Assembly: GCA_002102555.1 (NCBI GenBank)
Contig: MCFL01000025.1
Location: 310,001-374,000 of the forward strand
DNA from: Catenaria anguillulae PL171
Lineage: Eukaryota > Blastocladiomycota > Blastocladiomycetes > Blastocladiales > Catenariaceae
Length of the DNA stretch: 64,000 nt
Direction of reading: 5' to 3'
Shown here one piece after another: positions 23,842-35,189 of this stretch (position 1 is the stretch's first letter; each line of letters starts with the position of its first letter). A program made the translations under genes and the position numbers. The notes below the pieces were generated by a model. The model made no database searches and was not told where the DNA came from. It was given only the letters and a program-made list of their open reading frames with translations.

Positions 23842-26708
23842 CTATTGGGATGCCACAACGGGCGGGTTGGTCGATTGCCCGTGTTGTTGGTGGTGTGCGT
23901 ACATTTGCTGTTGCTGCTGAAGGTACTGGTGCTGTTGGTACTGGTGAGCAGCAGGCGCGGACGCAAAGAATCTCTCACGCGGCAGAATGGCCAACATGAG
24001 ATCGCGTGCACGGTGTGTGCGTTCCGTCATGGACGACCCATAGAACCCGAGCGCCAGCGATTTGGGCAAGTAATCCACATGATGTGCGCCAGTCACCGGA
24101 TGAATGCGGGCAACAGCGTGGGCCTTGAGCGACCGGATTTCGAGCGCCAGGTTGAGCGCGGCCATGGCCAGCTCCGACGCGGTATAGCTCGCCGACTCGG
24201 GGTATGGCAGCACGGCAATCAAGTACGTCTCGGCGGCTTCTTGGAGGCGATTGAGGATCGCCGGCGCGACCATGGACTGGAACTGCTCCAAATCGGCGGA
24301 TGGCGCCTGTGTTGGGATCTTGTCCAGAGTTGTCCTTGGCTCTGCAGGGTTTGTGGGCGACGTGGGCTGCGGCGACGTATACGCTGCGCCGTTACCAGGC
24401 GACCCTTGCGACGATGCGGGCGGAGACAAGGGCGGCGTTGCAAGCCCGTGGTTTGCCTCGTGGCCAGGCGTGGGCGAGTGCGGCGCCGACGCGTTGACGC
24501 GATGCAGGTTTTGTGGCAAGAGCTCGGCCACCAAGTCGCGAACGGGCGGCAGTGCCGTGTACTCGACAAGAAAGTTGACGGGCGACGCCGCACCGAGATC
24601 AAACCCAAGAGCTTTGCAAATCGCCAGCTGCGTTTGGCGAATGTGATCGGCGTGGAAATCAAGGCCAACCATGTCCCTCATGGTCGGGTCGTCATACTCT
24701 TCCACCATCTTGGCCGCCAAGCTGAGGCACACAAGCGCCGTGACATACCAGTCGTACGAGCGCCATTGCGACAGTGGCGCGGGCTTTTGCGCAGAAAAGT
24801 GGGGACCACAGGCGTTACGTGGGCTAACAATGGCCGGGCCGGGCAGTGGGGCACCGACGGCCAAGGCTGCGCCTTCACGAGCGAGACAGTCCAGGAAGCG
24901 GTCCAGGTATTGCACGGCCACGCACATGGTGTTGGTCTTGTACCTGAAGAGCTGGTGTTGGGCGTTGAGCTGCAAAGTGAAACAGGCACGTGGGAGGAAT
25001 TAGTCATCGATGTGCTGAAGCAGAGAAAGATGAGAGAAGAGGAAGAAAAAAGGAGCGCATGTGAGTGGACGCGGCATTGGTGCGAACTGAATGAGGTGGA
25101 ATGAAAGCGAATGCATCGTCCATGCACGGCCATGTTGGGTGGCGAACGAATGCGAAGAGGTGCAAAGGGAAGAGAAGATGAAACACGCCAGGAAAGTTCG
25201 TGGTCTTCTGGTGGCGTTTGTTGGATCAGCAACATGTTGCGCGAAAAATGTCAGTGAGACACGAGCAACACGATCCAATAACGGAAGGCCACCAGATTTG
25301 GGCATGATCGGCGGAAGCGGCAAATCATTGCGGGCCATTTGTGGTTTTCTTCCGGACGCCACACTGCCCAATCAAGTGGATGTGAACGCGACAGCGAGGG
25401 TTTAACGGGAAAAAAAGGACCAAACGTGACGCAAAAGGTGAACGGTCAATGGGTGAATGGGGGGGGGGGTTAAACGGCCCATGAAAACCCAAGGTCGGAT
25501 GGTGGAAGGTTCAAGAACAAAACAGCCAAGTGACGAAAATGCCGCCAATGAAAGGGTGCGAACAAGCAAGATCGAGGGAGGAAAACGTGTGCTTGTGTGA
25601 AACGAACCTCAATGAGCCATCCAATTGTATGCTTGCGAGCAAAGGCCACTTGACAGCCGCCGCTCATGTTAGTATGATGGTAGAGAAAGTGGTCGCAAAT
25701 AGGTAACCGCGCTTCGGTACGGAACATGAGCTCGAGCCCGTCGTTGGGCACCACCGCCAAGATGCCGTCGCCTCTTGGACCTACTTGGCTCGCACCAGCA
25801 ACGGATTGTTGTTGAAGCAACTGGGACGACGACTCCTTGACCAATCCGCGGTGCTCAGCAACCAGGAAGATACCCGACGAAGGCATGACGGGCGACACTT
25901 GTCGACGAGCGAGCTCGGCTGCGTGCGACAGGTGCTGTTGATGTTGAAAGAGTGGGAACGATGCACCACGGCACGACGCATTCATGATCGATGGTGAGGC
26001 ACTTGACGACGGCGCAGCTGATGGGGGCCGAGGATCAAACGCGTACGCAGCAACAGCAATGGGAGCTGTCGTGGCTGTTGGTGTCCCACGATGCTGCTGC
26101 CCCTGTTGCTGGTGGAAAAGCTGGTGTTGGACCATGTCCACAGGCGACACGGGTGTGAGCGGAGTTGTAGGCAGCGTAGCAAACGACGCCGAGGACGAAG
26201 ATCCCATTGCGCATGAACCAAAGTGGAACTGGGATGTTGGCGTGTTGGGCGTGAGCGGCATGTTGGCTGCCGACATCATGGTGAAGGGAGCAACGGGATG
26301 CACAGGGACAGGCATGGCAGGTGCAGTCATGGCCGATGCTGACGATGACGAGGACCCAGCTGGCCGCCGGCGCTTGGTGGGCCGGTCGTCGAGCGTGGAC
26401 GCGCAATTGGGAGCATGACGCGTGTTTCCAGCGCCTGAGCCAGGCATTTGGTAAGGATGGTAGCCATTGGGGGAGACAGACGCTGGCGGCGTGGGCGCCA
26501 GAGACCGTGCTGACGCTGATGATGCTGTGGATGCAGATGCGGCAGTCGTGGCCGAGGTGGGAGTAGCCGACAGGGCGGCGGGCGCCAGGTTGAGCGAGAG
26601 ACCCTTGATGTTGCTCGAGTTTGATGGCGTCAGCAGAGCGGCCAGGGAGCCCGCGGACACGAGCGCAGCAAGCGAGGCCGTCGAGGAAGATTGTGAGTTG
26701 GAGCGCAT
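23842..26708 (-). CDS. Large cyclin (G1/S type) with Gln- and Ser-rich flanks
   Basis: Exons 26708-25608 and 24969-23842 with a 638-base intron, 742 residues. The cyclin box is split by the intron: RKHTIGWLIE ends exon 1 and LNAQHQLFRYKTNTMCVAVQYLDRFLD opens exon 2, followed by YVTALVCLSLAAKMVEE and a second helical repeat (EYTALPP, ICKALGFDL). The conserved Arg, Lys and the LDRFL helix that contact the kinase are present. Residues 1-330 are Ser/Ala/Pro/Thr-rich with Gln/His tracts, and the C-terminus is Gln/His-rich (YQQHQYLQQQQQ). Cyclins bind and activate a CDK; whether this is Cln-, A/B- or D-like cannot be settled by eye, though a missing destruction box in the readable N-terminus fits a G1 type. 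There are no frame problems. Confidence 0.82.
25459..25469. repeat. G11 homopolymer in the cyclin intron
   Basis: Run of eleven G on the plus strand inside the 638-base intron (C-tract in the sense strand). A slippage-prone site and a marker of assembly quality. Confidence 0.9.
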
Positions 26709-29700
26709 CGTGATCTGTATTACTGGTGTATCGCGGATGGGTGCGTGGGTGCGTGGGTGCGTGGATAACTGGGGATGGGGTGCCAGGCAGGTCGGCAGAT
26801 AGGCGGGTCGGTTGGTATGAATGAATAATTGGTCCGTGGCCAGCGCGAGGAAAACAAATCCAAGTAAGTCAACGTACATGCTATGCTGTATGCTGGTGTG
26901 CACTGTGCCGTCTGGATCCCGTCTGAGAAAAGAAAACAAGCTGATCGGATCGCCACTAAGCTCGAAGCGATTCAGAACTTCAATACGCGATTTTCACTCG
27001 CTTGACGGGTCCAGCAAGACCAAAGACAAGAGAGGAGAGCCGAGAAGGAAGGTGGCCGGCGCCAGAGCAGAGCAAGTCGTGGGTGGTGGTGGTGATGGTG
27101 GTGGAGCGGGTGCCTGGTGGGTGAGGCGATCCGAGATGGGTGGGTGGCGAGCGTCTTTGAGTCGGGTGTGAACAACAAAGAGGACCAGTGGGTAGGGTGG
27201 CAGGAATGAAGGAAAAGGAAGGGCCCCGTGTGGCAGAGTGGTGGTGGGCAATAGATAGTGCGAGAGGAACGTTATGAGACGGGCTCGACGTAAAATCTAG
27301 AACTTGGCGTTCGATGGGCGAGCTGTTGATGCGAGGGGCCTTGTCGAGTATTTGTATCGAGTTTTCGGGCACAGTGGGCCGTCATCGAAAACTCGCTCGC
27401 AGGGGTGCGTGGGTGGGGGTGGGGGTCGAAGCTGCAAAGGGGGCGATGGCGTTCGAACGGTTTGCCCACCATGGGCATTCTTTTTGTCGTGCACGCGCTG
27501 TTGCCGCCCCGATCGCGCGTATAGAGCATTTATTAAGTCATTCGCGCCTCCGCCTTGCTTGCTTGCTTTTTTTTTTTTTCCCTTGCTTCTCCTTCATGTT
27601 TTTTTTTTTTTTTTTTTCGTGCTTTGCAAGCGTCAATCTCCGCATGCCCAGCGCAGCTTCGGGCTGGCAGCTTGCGCATGTCTGCACAAGCGAACGCAGA
27701 CTAACGAGCATACAAATAGGCCCTGCCAAAACATATTGATGGCGCTGCAACAAGGATAGACCTTGGCAGGGCACACTTGTGTGGCCGCCGCCACCTTGAC
27801 CGACGCGGAATAGTATTTAGCATGAACTGATGACGGATGCGGGGGTTCAAACCGAGAAGGGAGTTTGCCACCCGCTTGCCTGACCTCCCTAGCGTTAGAT
27901 TATTCTGACTTCTCATCCACAGAACAGAAATGTGACACGAGGCGAATGGGTTTCTCAGTCAACCATCTGTGTTTAGGTCACACACACATATGTACATACC
28001 TCGCGGCTCGTCGGTATGGTGGACGCCCATCTGCTGCTGCACAATAAATCACTCAATCGATGCTTGCAGACAAGGGTCGCATCATTGCTTAGACCTCTCC
28101 GGTGAGTAACCCTCTCTCATGATTGAAACGAGCGTGGTACGTGCAAGTGTGACAAACATTTCCAAACCTTGCGGGGATGCCGAGCGAACGGGCGAGCCTT
28201 CCTGATCGGGAAGGTGCAACGCGACCAGCCTTTTATCATTTTACCCAGAAGCGATCGCACTCTGTTTGGTGTTGTGCCATCTGCCCATTCTCCCTTAACA
28301 TTTGAGGTGGTGCCTCATGACTCTTACCGACCAATGCTGTATCGGTAGCCAGAGCTGCGCTGCGGGGTGACATTTGCACAAATCGCGTGGCAAATTGGCG
28401 AGCACGGTTACTGAGCTTGTTTCCCACGCCTGCTGTGGCAAAGTCATTGAATGGGCGATGGGCATCCTGAATCGATTCAAGGGCAATCAGCATCGGACGA
28501 TTCCTCTCCCAATTCTTTCACGTTGCTGGGCTTGTGCCCGATCGTGTCGTCCTTCAGGTATTTTTCGGCAGCAATGTTATAGCGAGCTCGCCACGTGCAC
28601 GTCACATTGACGTTACGGTACTTGGTTCCTTTTTTCTGCATGCCGGAAAGGGTTCGGCAATCACTTGCGGACAGCTCCGGCGTGCGAAACCCACCCTTCC
28701 CGCCCCTGTCGATTGGCGAAAAAGAAAAGTCCGCTATTCAGGGCTTTCGCACAATTGACCCCACATCATACACATCACTGCACTTGTGGATGAGAAGCAG
28801 TTGCAATCGAACGGTACTTCGGTCGAGGTTAAGAAGTTTTCTCAAAACATATGTAAAAATCTCCCATTCACAAGAATGGCAAGTGTTTTCTCAATCTGGA
28901 TCAATGTTGCATCCGTAATGGATCCGTTTGCAGCTTTGGGCAAGAGTGGCTCAGCATCTGCGAACACCGCACAAGCGTCCCTGTCGGTAACGTTAACCCT
29001 TGCGAGTTGCGGGTGCACATGCACCATCTGAAACGATTGGCGCGAGAGCTTTGTAAATTGTAAGCCAGTCATTTCAACGATACAGTGGGTTTGCTGTGTG
29101 AGTTGCCTACTGTGGCGGGCATTTGCCTGACTTATCGCACTCCTCAGAGGTAAAGCGTGAATCAAGTTGTTTGAGCTGTCCAGGCAGGCGGCGTCTGCGA
29201 ACAAAAGTGGGGATTTTGTCCCCAGTCACAAAAAAATTGCGGCGCATCCCGCGCAAATAATCACCAGCATAAATGCCAATCGCATGACAATTTTCCGACG
29301 TCTCGATCGCGTTGCACGTTTTAAACGATTTCATGACGACAGGGGAAACCGCTGATGAGCGTTGTTCTTGCCGTCTGCACCTACATTGTATCATCTTTTT
29401 GATCACACGAATCCTCACTCGAGACGGTCCTCCACCAAACCGCCCGCCCAACCGCCCAACCGCCTGGCGTCGTTCCATTGCAGGCGCTATTCCTTCTTGT
29501 TTTCCTCATGACTTTGGCACACCGCCAACAACAACCTAGGCCTGAGTAACCTGAGGGAACCTGAACGGGAACCTGAACAGGAGCACTTCTCTGAGGACAG
29601 TATTTTTTTTTCCATAATACCGCGCGCTACATGGAACCTTCGTACCCTGCCGCCGCTCCATCTCCCATCATTGTTGCAGCGCGCCTCATGCAGTTCATCA

Positions 29701-31043
29701 TCATGATGGCGTGCGGTGGTCTCCTTCTCTCTGTCCCACCCTACCTGGTGGCGCTTATGTCCGTCAAATTGATTGTTTATTTTTCCTCCTGTTCCGGTCG
29801 ATCGCAGTATGAGTCATGAGACACCACTCCGATGCATACGTATGCACCATGTGGGCACCACTGGACAAGGGCACCTCCTCTATTGCTTGGCTGACCCGAG
29901 TTGCGGCCCTCAGTTGTTGTCGGAAATGGAGCAAAAACCCACACTGTGAGACTGGGGAGCGAGAAATCCTTTTTGGGCACGGAGCTCAACGCTCCAGCCG
30001 CATCGAGCACGTTTCTTGGGTTGGGCGTAATGGCCAAGGAGGGCGCCATCGACCACGCTTGGTTGGAGCAGACACGATTTCCATTCTGGCACGATAGGAA
30101 ACCAATCGCACCCCGGCGTGCATGGCGACGAGCCGGCTTGTTATTCATCTTGCCCGGCAGGATGCACAGGCTTTGAAAACGGATCACGACTACAACAACC
30201 GTGCAAACAATCACTCCGCATTGGTCATGCTCTTGGCTGACCGACACCCGGGCCAACATCCTGATCGCTGAATGCATAGCAAAGACTGCTCGTTCAGATG
30301 GGCATTTTGTTGCACCGAATGTCATGCGTGGGAATCCCCTGTGCCGTCGCCGCGTGGCGGTCCTCCTAGGCAGGTTTCGATGTGCGTTTGCTCTTGACAG
30401 AGTAACCTTGTGGATACTACTCTGTAGTTTGCCAGTGGTAGACTCAACGCTCGAGCTAGAGTTCATGTACAAGAGGGGGTGGGCAACGTTTGCACCTGCC
30501 GCCTACCCCACAAGCTTCTGGTGGAGATGTGAATTGGTGTGAGCCGAGCAGCGTTATCGAGCGGTCGCAAGCGTCAGGATGACTGACTGAGCATGAATCC
30601 GACTGACAAGGTTTGACAGGCACCTGTGGATAGGGTGAATGCGGATAGCAGAATGTGTTTTGGTTGATTGGCTATTCGCAACTGATAAGTGTACAAGACA
30701 TGCTTGCTTGTTGAGCGAGCAGGACGAAACATGTGTTCGCGGCCCCACCTTGCAGTTTGGTGAGCTCGAGGCCACGTTGGGACCCTGCGAACACGCAATC
30801 CGACCTGCCGTTCTCATGTCACTTGACACGCTTTTCTGTTATTTACACTTCCAGCATCTCGGGTAGGTACCTGTCTGGCGCTCGTCACCAGCGCAGAGAA
30901 TGCCCAAGCGCAGAAGATGGCGGTCGAAGAAGCTTCATGGGGATGCGCACACAAGTGCAAACAGATCTTCCATGGGACTATTAATATTTGCGGCCAAAAC
31001 ATTGACCTGAAGACAATGCACACCGGCACAGTCAGGCACGCCT
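26709..31043. other. 4.3 kb without a convincing gene; 5' flank of the cyclin gene
   Basis: Upstream of the cyclin start the minus strand is pyrimidine-rich for about 900 bases, consistent with a long leader/promoter. Beyond about 27.8 kb there are only short frames. A 62-codon frame at 29631-29819 (plus) has one hydrophobic stretch and could be a tiny membrane peptide, but nothing supports it. A 231-codon minus frame at 29777-30472 lacks a recognisable domain and normal composition. A small direct repeat (GGGAACCTGAAC twice) lies near 29555-29580. No tRNA seen. Confidence 0.5.
27567..27617. repeat. Two poly-T tracts (T13 and T19)
   Basis: T13 at 27567-27579 and T19 at 27599-27617, separated by CT-rich sequence, about 860 bases upstream of the cyclin start on the opposite strand. 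This is a poly(dA:dT) element of the kind that excludes nucleosomes in fungal promoters; it could equally be simple-sequence drift. Confidence 0.8.
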
Positions 31044-33112
31044 CTACTTTTTGACAAACTCACACAAATGCGCAACCCCTCGCTCGGCAACCCACGTCCT
31101 GAAAAACTTGATCTGATCTCCCTGCACCTGAACCACGGGTCCCATGGCTGCAGGCACGCCGGCCATGTCGCCCACCGACACACTTGACGCGCACTTTGTC
31201 GATAACTCGCCCTGCAACTCGCCGCCCACGGGCATGATCTGCGCCAAGTACTTGACAACAGTGACGACTTTTCGCCCTTGGCGCTTTTCGGTCGAAATCT
31301 CGACCTTGCGAAACTCGCCGCGCCGCACATCGTCCAACCCCGTGCGCGGATCCGTCACACGATACGATTTGCGCATGGCGGCAATAACGGCCGCAGTGAT
31401 GGCGTCGCGCTTGGCAAAGTGCACGGGCGGCACAAGCGCACGCTCTTCCTCCTCTTCCCAGGCGGGTCGCGTGGTGCGGCCACCTGTTGGGGCGGACACG
31501 GGAAACGGGTGCGGGTGGCTTGGGCGCGTACTTTGCGAGCTGGTCATCCACACGAACGAGCCGGCCGTCTTTGGGATTGGTCAATGCATGTTGCGCCACG
31601 TACGCATCGAGCGCCTGCGTGACTTGCGTGCGGGTCAGGTATGTGTCGCGAGGCACGTCCGGAAACAGGAATGCAAGCGTGGCAATGGGCTGCAACAAGG
31701 GCGTGACCGTGACTCGTGCAACGGCGGCGTCGCTCGCGCCTGAGACCGATCCGGCAGCTGTCCGATTTGCTCCCGCGCCGTGCTCCTTTGCCTTGCTCTT
31801 CTTGGGCTTGCCGCCGGAAACACTCTCCTCCTGGTCCCTGCGCGCCTGCGCCTCCTTCAATGCCGCGTGCTCTGCATTGACGGCCGTGATTTGCATCTCG
31901 CCCCCGCGCATCTCCTTGACGGCTACGAGGCGCGCGCCGCCCGCGGGCGAGGCGCCAAACTCCTTTTCCATGGCCTTCAAGAACTTGGCGAGCTTTTTCC
32001 ACTTTGTGGTTTTCATATCGATGGCCTTGGCGTGGGGCTGCATGAAGCGTGAGTGGAAGGTAGATCCTGAGATGGGCAGCAGGTTGGCAAAGTCGGGGGT
32101 GGCAGGGCTGTGAGGTCGAGGAGGGCATACAGGAAAGCGAGCTGGGTCGTTGAGTCTGGATCAATGGAAGCGGCAGGATTGGCATCGTCGGCGTCTGAGG
32201 GGGACGAGTCGGTGACGGCACGCGAGTCGAGTGCAGGCACAAGTGGTTCTTCAAGGGATTCGTTTCGAGTGGAGGGTCCAGGTTCGGCTGGTTCGCCGGC
32301 GTCGGTGGTGGGTGGGTCTGGCTGATTGTCGTTGTCGGAGGACAGTTGCTCATCAGAGACGACAGGTGCAATTTCTGGGACCTTTGGTTTACCGCACTTT
32401 TCCCACAAGTTGTCGCCATAGAAATGAATGATGCGAACGGCTTTTCCCTTGCGCTGTGTTGCAATTGTGTGCGTGTCCATGAGTGCAACCCCGATGGCGA
32501 GTACACACCTATGCGTGATCCAGGTGGAAGCGAGTGAGTGCAAAGTCGCCGAAGAATCAAATAGAGCAGGTGGACATGCATGAATCGTACCGTGGGTTAC
32601 CGAGCAATGCAACACCTACTACCTGCCCAGGCTGCACGTCGGGCAAATCTCCAAAGATGCCCGGCGCCATGAGATCGGCTGCCTGAAAGATCTTTTCCAT
32701 CACCTGAGGCGGCGTGCAAAACGTTGGGATGCCGCCAGGTGCCCTCCAGCATGCGACAAGCGAAGGCAGATGGTTTGGGAGGCACGTCGTCCACACATTT
32801 CCCGGATCCATGGCCAGGAGGTGGTTGTCGGGGACGGACCAATAGAGCGTGGCGGTTGCCTTGTCGGTGGCAAAGGTGATGCGTTCCGCCGAGACTTTGG
32901 CAACGGTGGAGAGGTAAGGGAGTAGGCCTTGCGGAAGCCGGTCGCGGGTGCGGCGCCATTCGCTAGACTTGATGGCCGAGGCGGACTTGGTAGTAAAGTT
33001 GCGCTGAAAAGTGATCCGTGCGTGTTTGTTGGGTTCAGTGGCCGTTGGGATGTTGAGACGTGAGGCGAGAGACGGCAGTAGACTCAATACATACCGGAAC
33101 ATGATGCTGGAA
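31044..33112 (-). CDS. TMA64: eIF2D/Tma64-like translation factor, with apparent frame breaks
   Basis: Exon 1 is only 12 bases (33112-33101), then introns of 97 (33004-33100) and 82 bases (32509-32590). The N-terminus reads MFRY + RNFTTKSASAIKSSEWR, the expected eIF2D start, followed by a PUA-type segment (QAADLMAPGIFGDLPDVQPGQ, GVALLGNPR). The middle is the SWIB-like region (TFHSRFMQPHAKAIDMKTTKWKKLAKF) and the end a SUI1 domain (EKRQGRKVVTVVKYL). eIF2D binds the ribosomal P site and promotes recycling and non-canonical initiation. Two frame changes need explanation: one at the G5 run 32095-32099 and one in 31489-31530. The first could be one lost base or a 23-base GT-AG segment; the second needs one extra or two lost bases. 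All domains are otherwise intact. Confidence 0.82.
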
Positions 33113-33370
33113 GTCAATTCATTCAATTCAATCTGCTTCTGCTCTGCTGCTGCTGGTGCGATCCATTCATTCGTCCGACAAATCTTTTGCATATGTTCGA
33201 CAGACAGGAATATTCAATGTGACCATCGTAAACATTACGACAGCATCAGGAGATATGTATGTGACCAAACAGTGGCGATCCGCCGTATAAATCATCGCCT
33301 GTCGTCACACTGGCCCAACAGAATCAATCCTTAGAGCAATGCAACTTTACTTCTGTACTCCATCATCATC

Positions 33371-34560
33371 ATGTCGCACATCCACTCCTCCGCCAAGTAC
33401 CTCGCCATCCAAAAGGCCATTGCCGAAGCCCGGACCACACCCGTCTACGTCCCCCACGCCAAACATCGCAACGACGCCAAGGTTCAGCAACTAATCAAGG
33501 ACATGGAGCCCTTTCGGCGTTCCGGCACGATCTTTGATTCCTTCTTCGACAAGGCCTACAATGCCAACGTCTTCACCCTCAAGCCATACCTGGCCCACAC
33601 CACCCTCTTCGCGCCTGCGCCGTCGCTTCCCCGAGCGCTCGACTTGACCCAGGTCGCCACCAACCCTCCCGAGGCGTTTCGACAACCCAACTGTGTCTGC
33701 GAGCCCAAGCAGCTCTGCCTCCTGCATGCGCCGCTCAAGTGCCTTGCCAGCTTTAGGACAGCAAACAACAAACACATGACCGTTGCAATCTTGCGTACAT
33801 ATCAAATGCCGCCCTTGGCCTGCGTGACCTTGTGGATCTGGCTGTTGGGCCAGAATGCTTCGCCGCCAAGTACGACAAGGGCGGGGCGCACTGGTCAACT
33901 TTGCATCTGGGTCATGCGCCAGCGCGCTGCTCATGGCGATCCGCGAGTGCGAGCCAAAGTTTTTCGGGCAGCCAAAGGTTGGTTGTGCCCTTTCGGTGTG
34001 GGCGGCAATTTCCCGCCACTATGGCGGTGAGCTCGAAAAAATTGTGGCCGACAAGGAGGCGAGGATTGGCGAGATCCTGTGCCCAAAGTCAGGGGAGACA
34101 GGCACACAGTTCTTTGGGCGTGTGCACGAGCTGTTGCGGCAGGTCAAGGAGTGCCGTGGGGTGGGTATTGATCTCCCATATTACGCCCGGTTGATGATGG
34201 CTGTCTTGCCCGGTTGTGGCTGGAGGACCGTTTTGACGCGGAGTATGCGGCCCTGAGTCGTGCACATGCTCGCGAGTCGCCGACCTAGGTGAGGATGACG
34301 GTTTCCTTTGGTTTTCGTTGGCTGAGCAGGCCGAGCACCACATTATGAACCGCGCTCGTGCGCTCTGGGTGGACGGCTTCAAGCCAAAGGGTACCTCTGG
34401 CGGCTAGGCTGGTGGTGCGGGCGGCAGCAAGAAGCGCCCCCGTGACGCGAGCGACCACGCGGGCCGTGACCAGGCTGTGGCGGACGGCCCGAACAAGAAG
34501 TTCCGCGGCCAATGCTATGTTTGTGGGGAGTGGGGGCATCCTGCGAAGGGCTGCCCATAA
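33371..34560 (+). mobile_element. Degenerate retrotransposon Gag with CCHC zinc knuckle
   Basis: A plus-strand frame begins at 33371 (MSHIHSSAKYLAIQKAIAEA) and continues, in pieces, through segments typical of LTR-retrotransposon capsid proteins: AIRECEPKFFGQPKVGCALSVW, HYGGELEKIVADKEARIGEI, TQFFGRVHELLRQVKE, then in other frames WLEDRFDAEYAALSRAHAR and LAEQAEHHIMNRARALWVD. It ends with a basic stretch and CYVCGEWGHPAKGC, a perfect C-x2-C-x4-H-x4-C knuckle, then TAA. A TAG interrupts it at about 34405 and there are at least three frame changes. No protease, reverse transcriptase or LTR pair is visible nearby, so it is a solo Gag relic or an exapted Gag. The first 130 residues could be an unrelated host gene. 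Confidence 0.62.
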
Positions 34561-35189
34561 AGGAACGGTGATGGCTTGGCAGGCGGCGCTGGCGCGGCAG
34601 GCGCTGCCGACCCGGCCGTGCCGCAGGGCTTCATTGCTGTTGGCGACCAGGTTTCCGACACGGCGCTCAACTTTGAACTCGTCTTGTTGATGTTTGCGTC
34701 GTGGGATCACCACCATCACAGTCAGCCTGCGCCCGACGCCGCCGGTCGTCCTTCCACCCCCAAGACCGGCAACACCGTCGCTGGCGCTTGCGTCGTGCAC
34801 CGCCATGCCCCGGCCCACAAGTGGTTTGTACTTGCGTTTTTGTCCTGTTTGTTTTGTTCTTTTGTGTCCATTGCGGCACCTTCCTGATGCAACTTCGCTT
34901 GCGACTTACGACGTGTGTAAGCTCATGCTCTTCAACCTCTGTCACTGTCCGTATGCAACTGCGAGCTCTTGCTCGTCAAGCTCCGTAACCGAACAGTCCA
35001 TGTACAATACTGTAACTTACCGCAATCGCCCGACCCAAGACCCAAGGGAGCGACGTGAACGGTTGACGCGTCTGATTGTTGTCCCACTTGTGGTAAATAT
35101 GTAGGACTTGGCATGCGAATGCAAATGAGCGACATGCCAAAGTGCTCCAAAACACTCAATGAAACGATTTCCAGTCCTCTATACTCGCC
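34561..35189. other. Downstream of the Gag relic; no clear gene
   Basis: A Gly/Ala-rich open stretch (GLAGGAGAAGAADPAVPQ and a HHHH tract) continues about 300 bases past the zinc-knuckle stop in the same general direction and may be more element-derived sequence. The rest, up to the coiled-coil gene start, is unremarkable. No LTR-like terminal repeat found by eye. Confidence 0.4.

Noticed and set aside
23776..25104. 442-codon open frame on the plus strand
   Set aside because: Antisense to the cyclin second exon; Arg-rich composition typical of a shadow frame in GC-rich DNA.
29777..30472. 231-codon minus-strand frame
   Set aside because: No recognisable domain, odd composition, no splice-compatible extension and no neighbouring coding signal.
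31060..31553. Independent small gene at the eIF2D 3' end
   Set aside because: Its sequence is the SUI1 domain of eIF2D in the shifted frame, not a separate gene.
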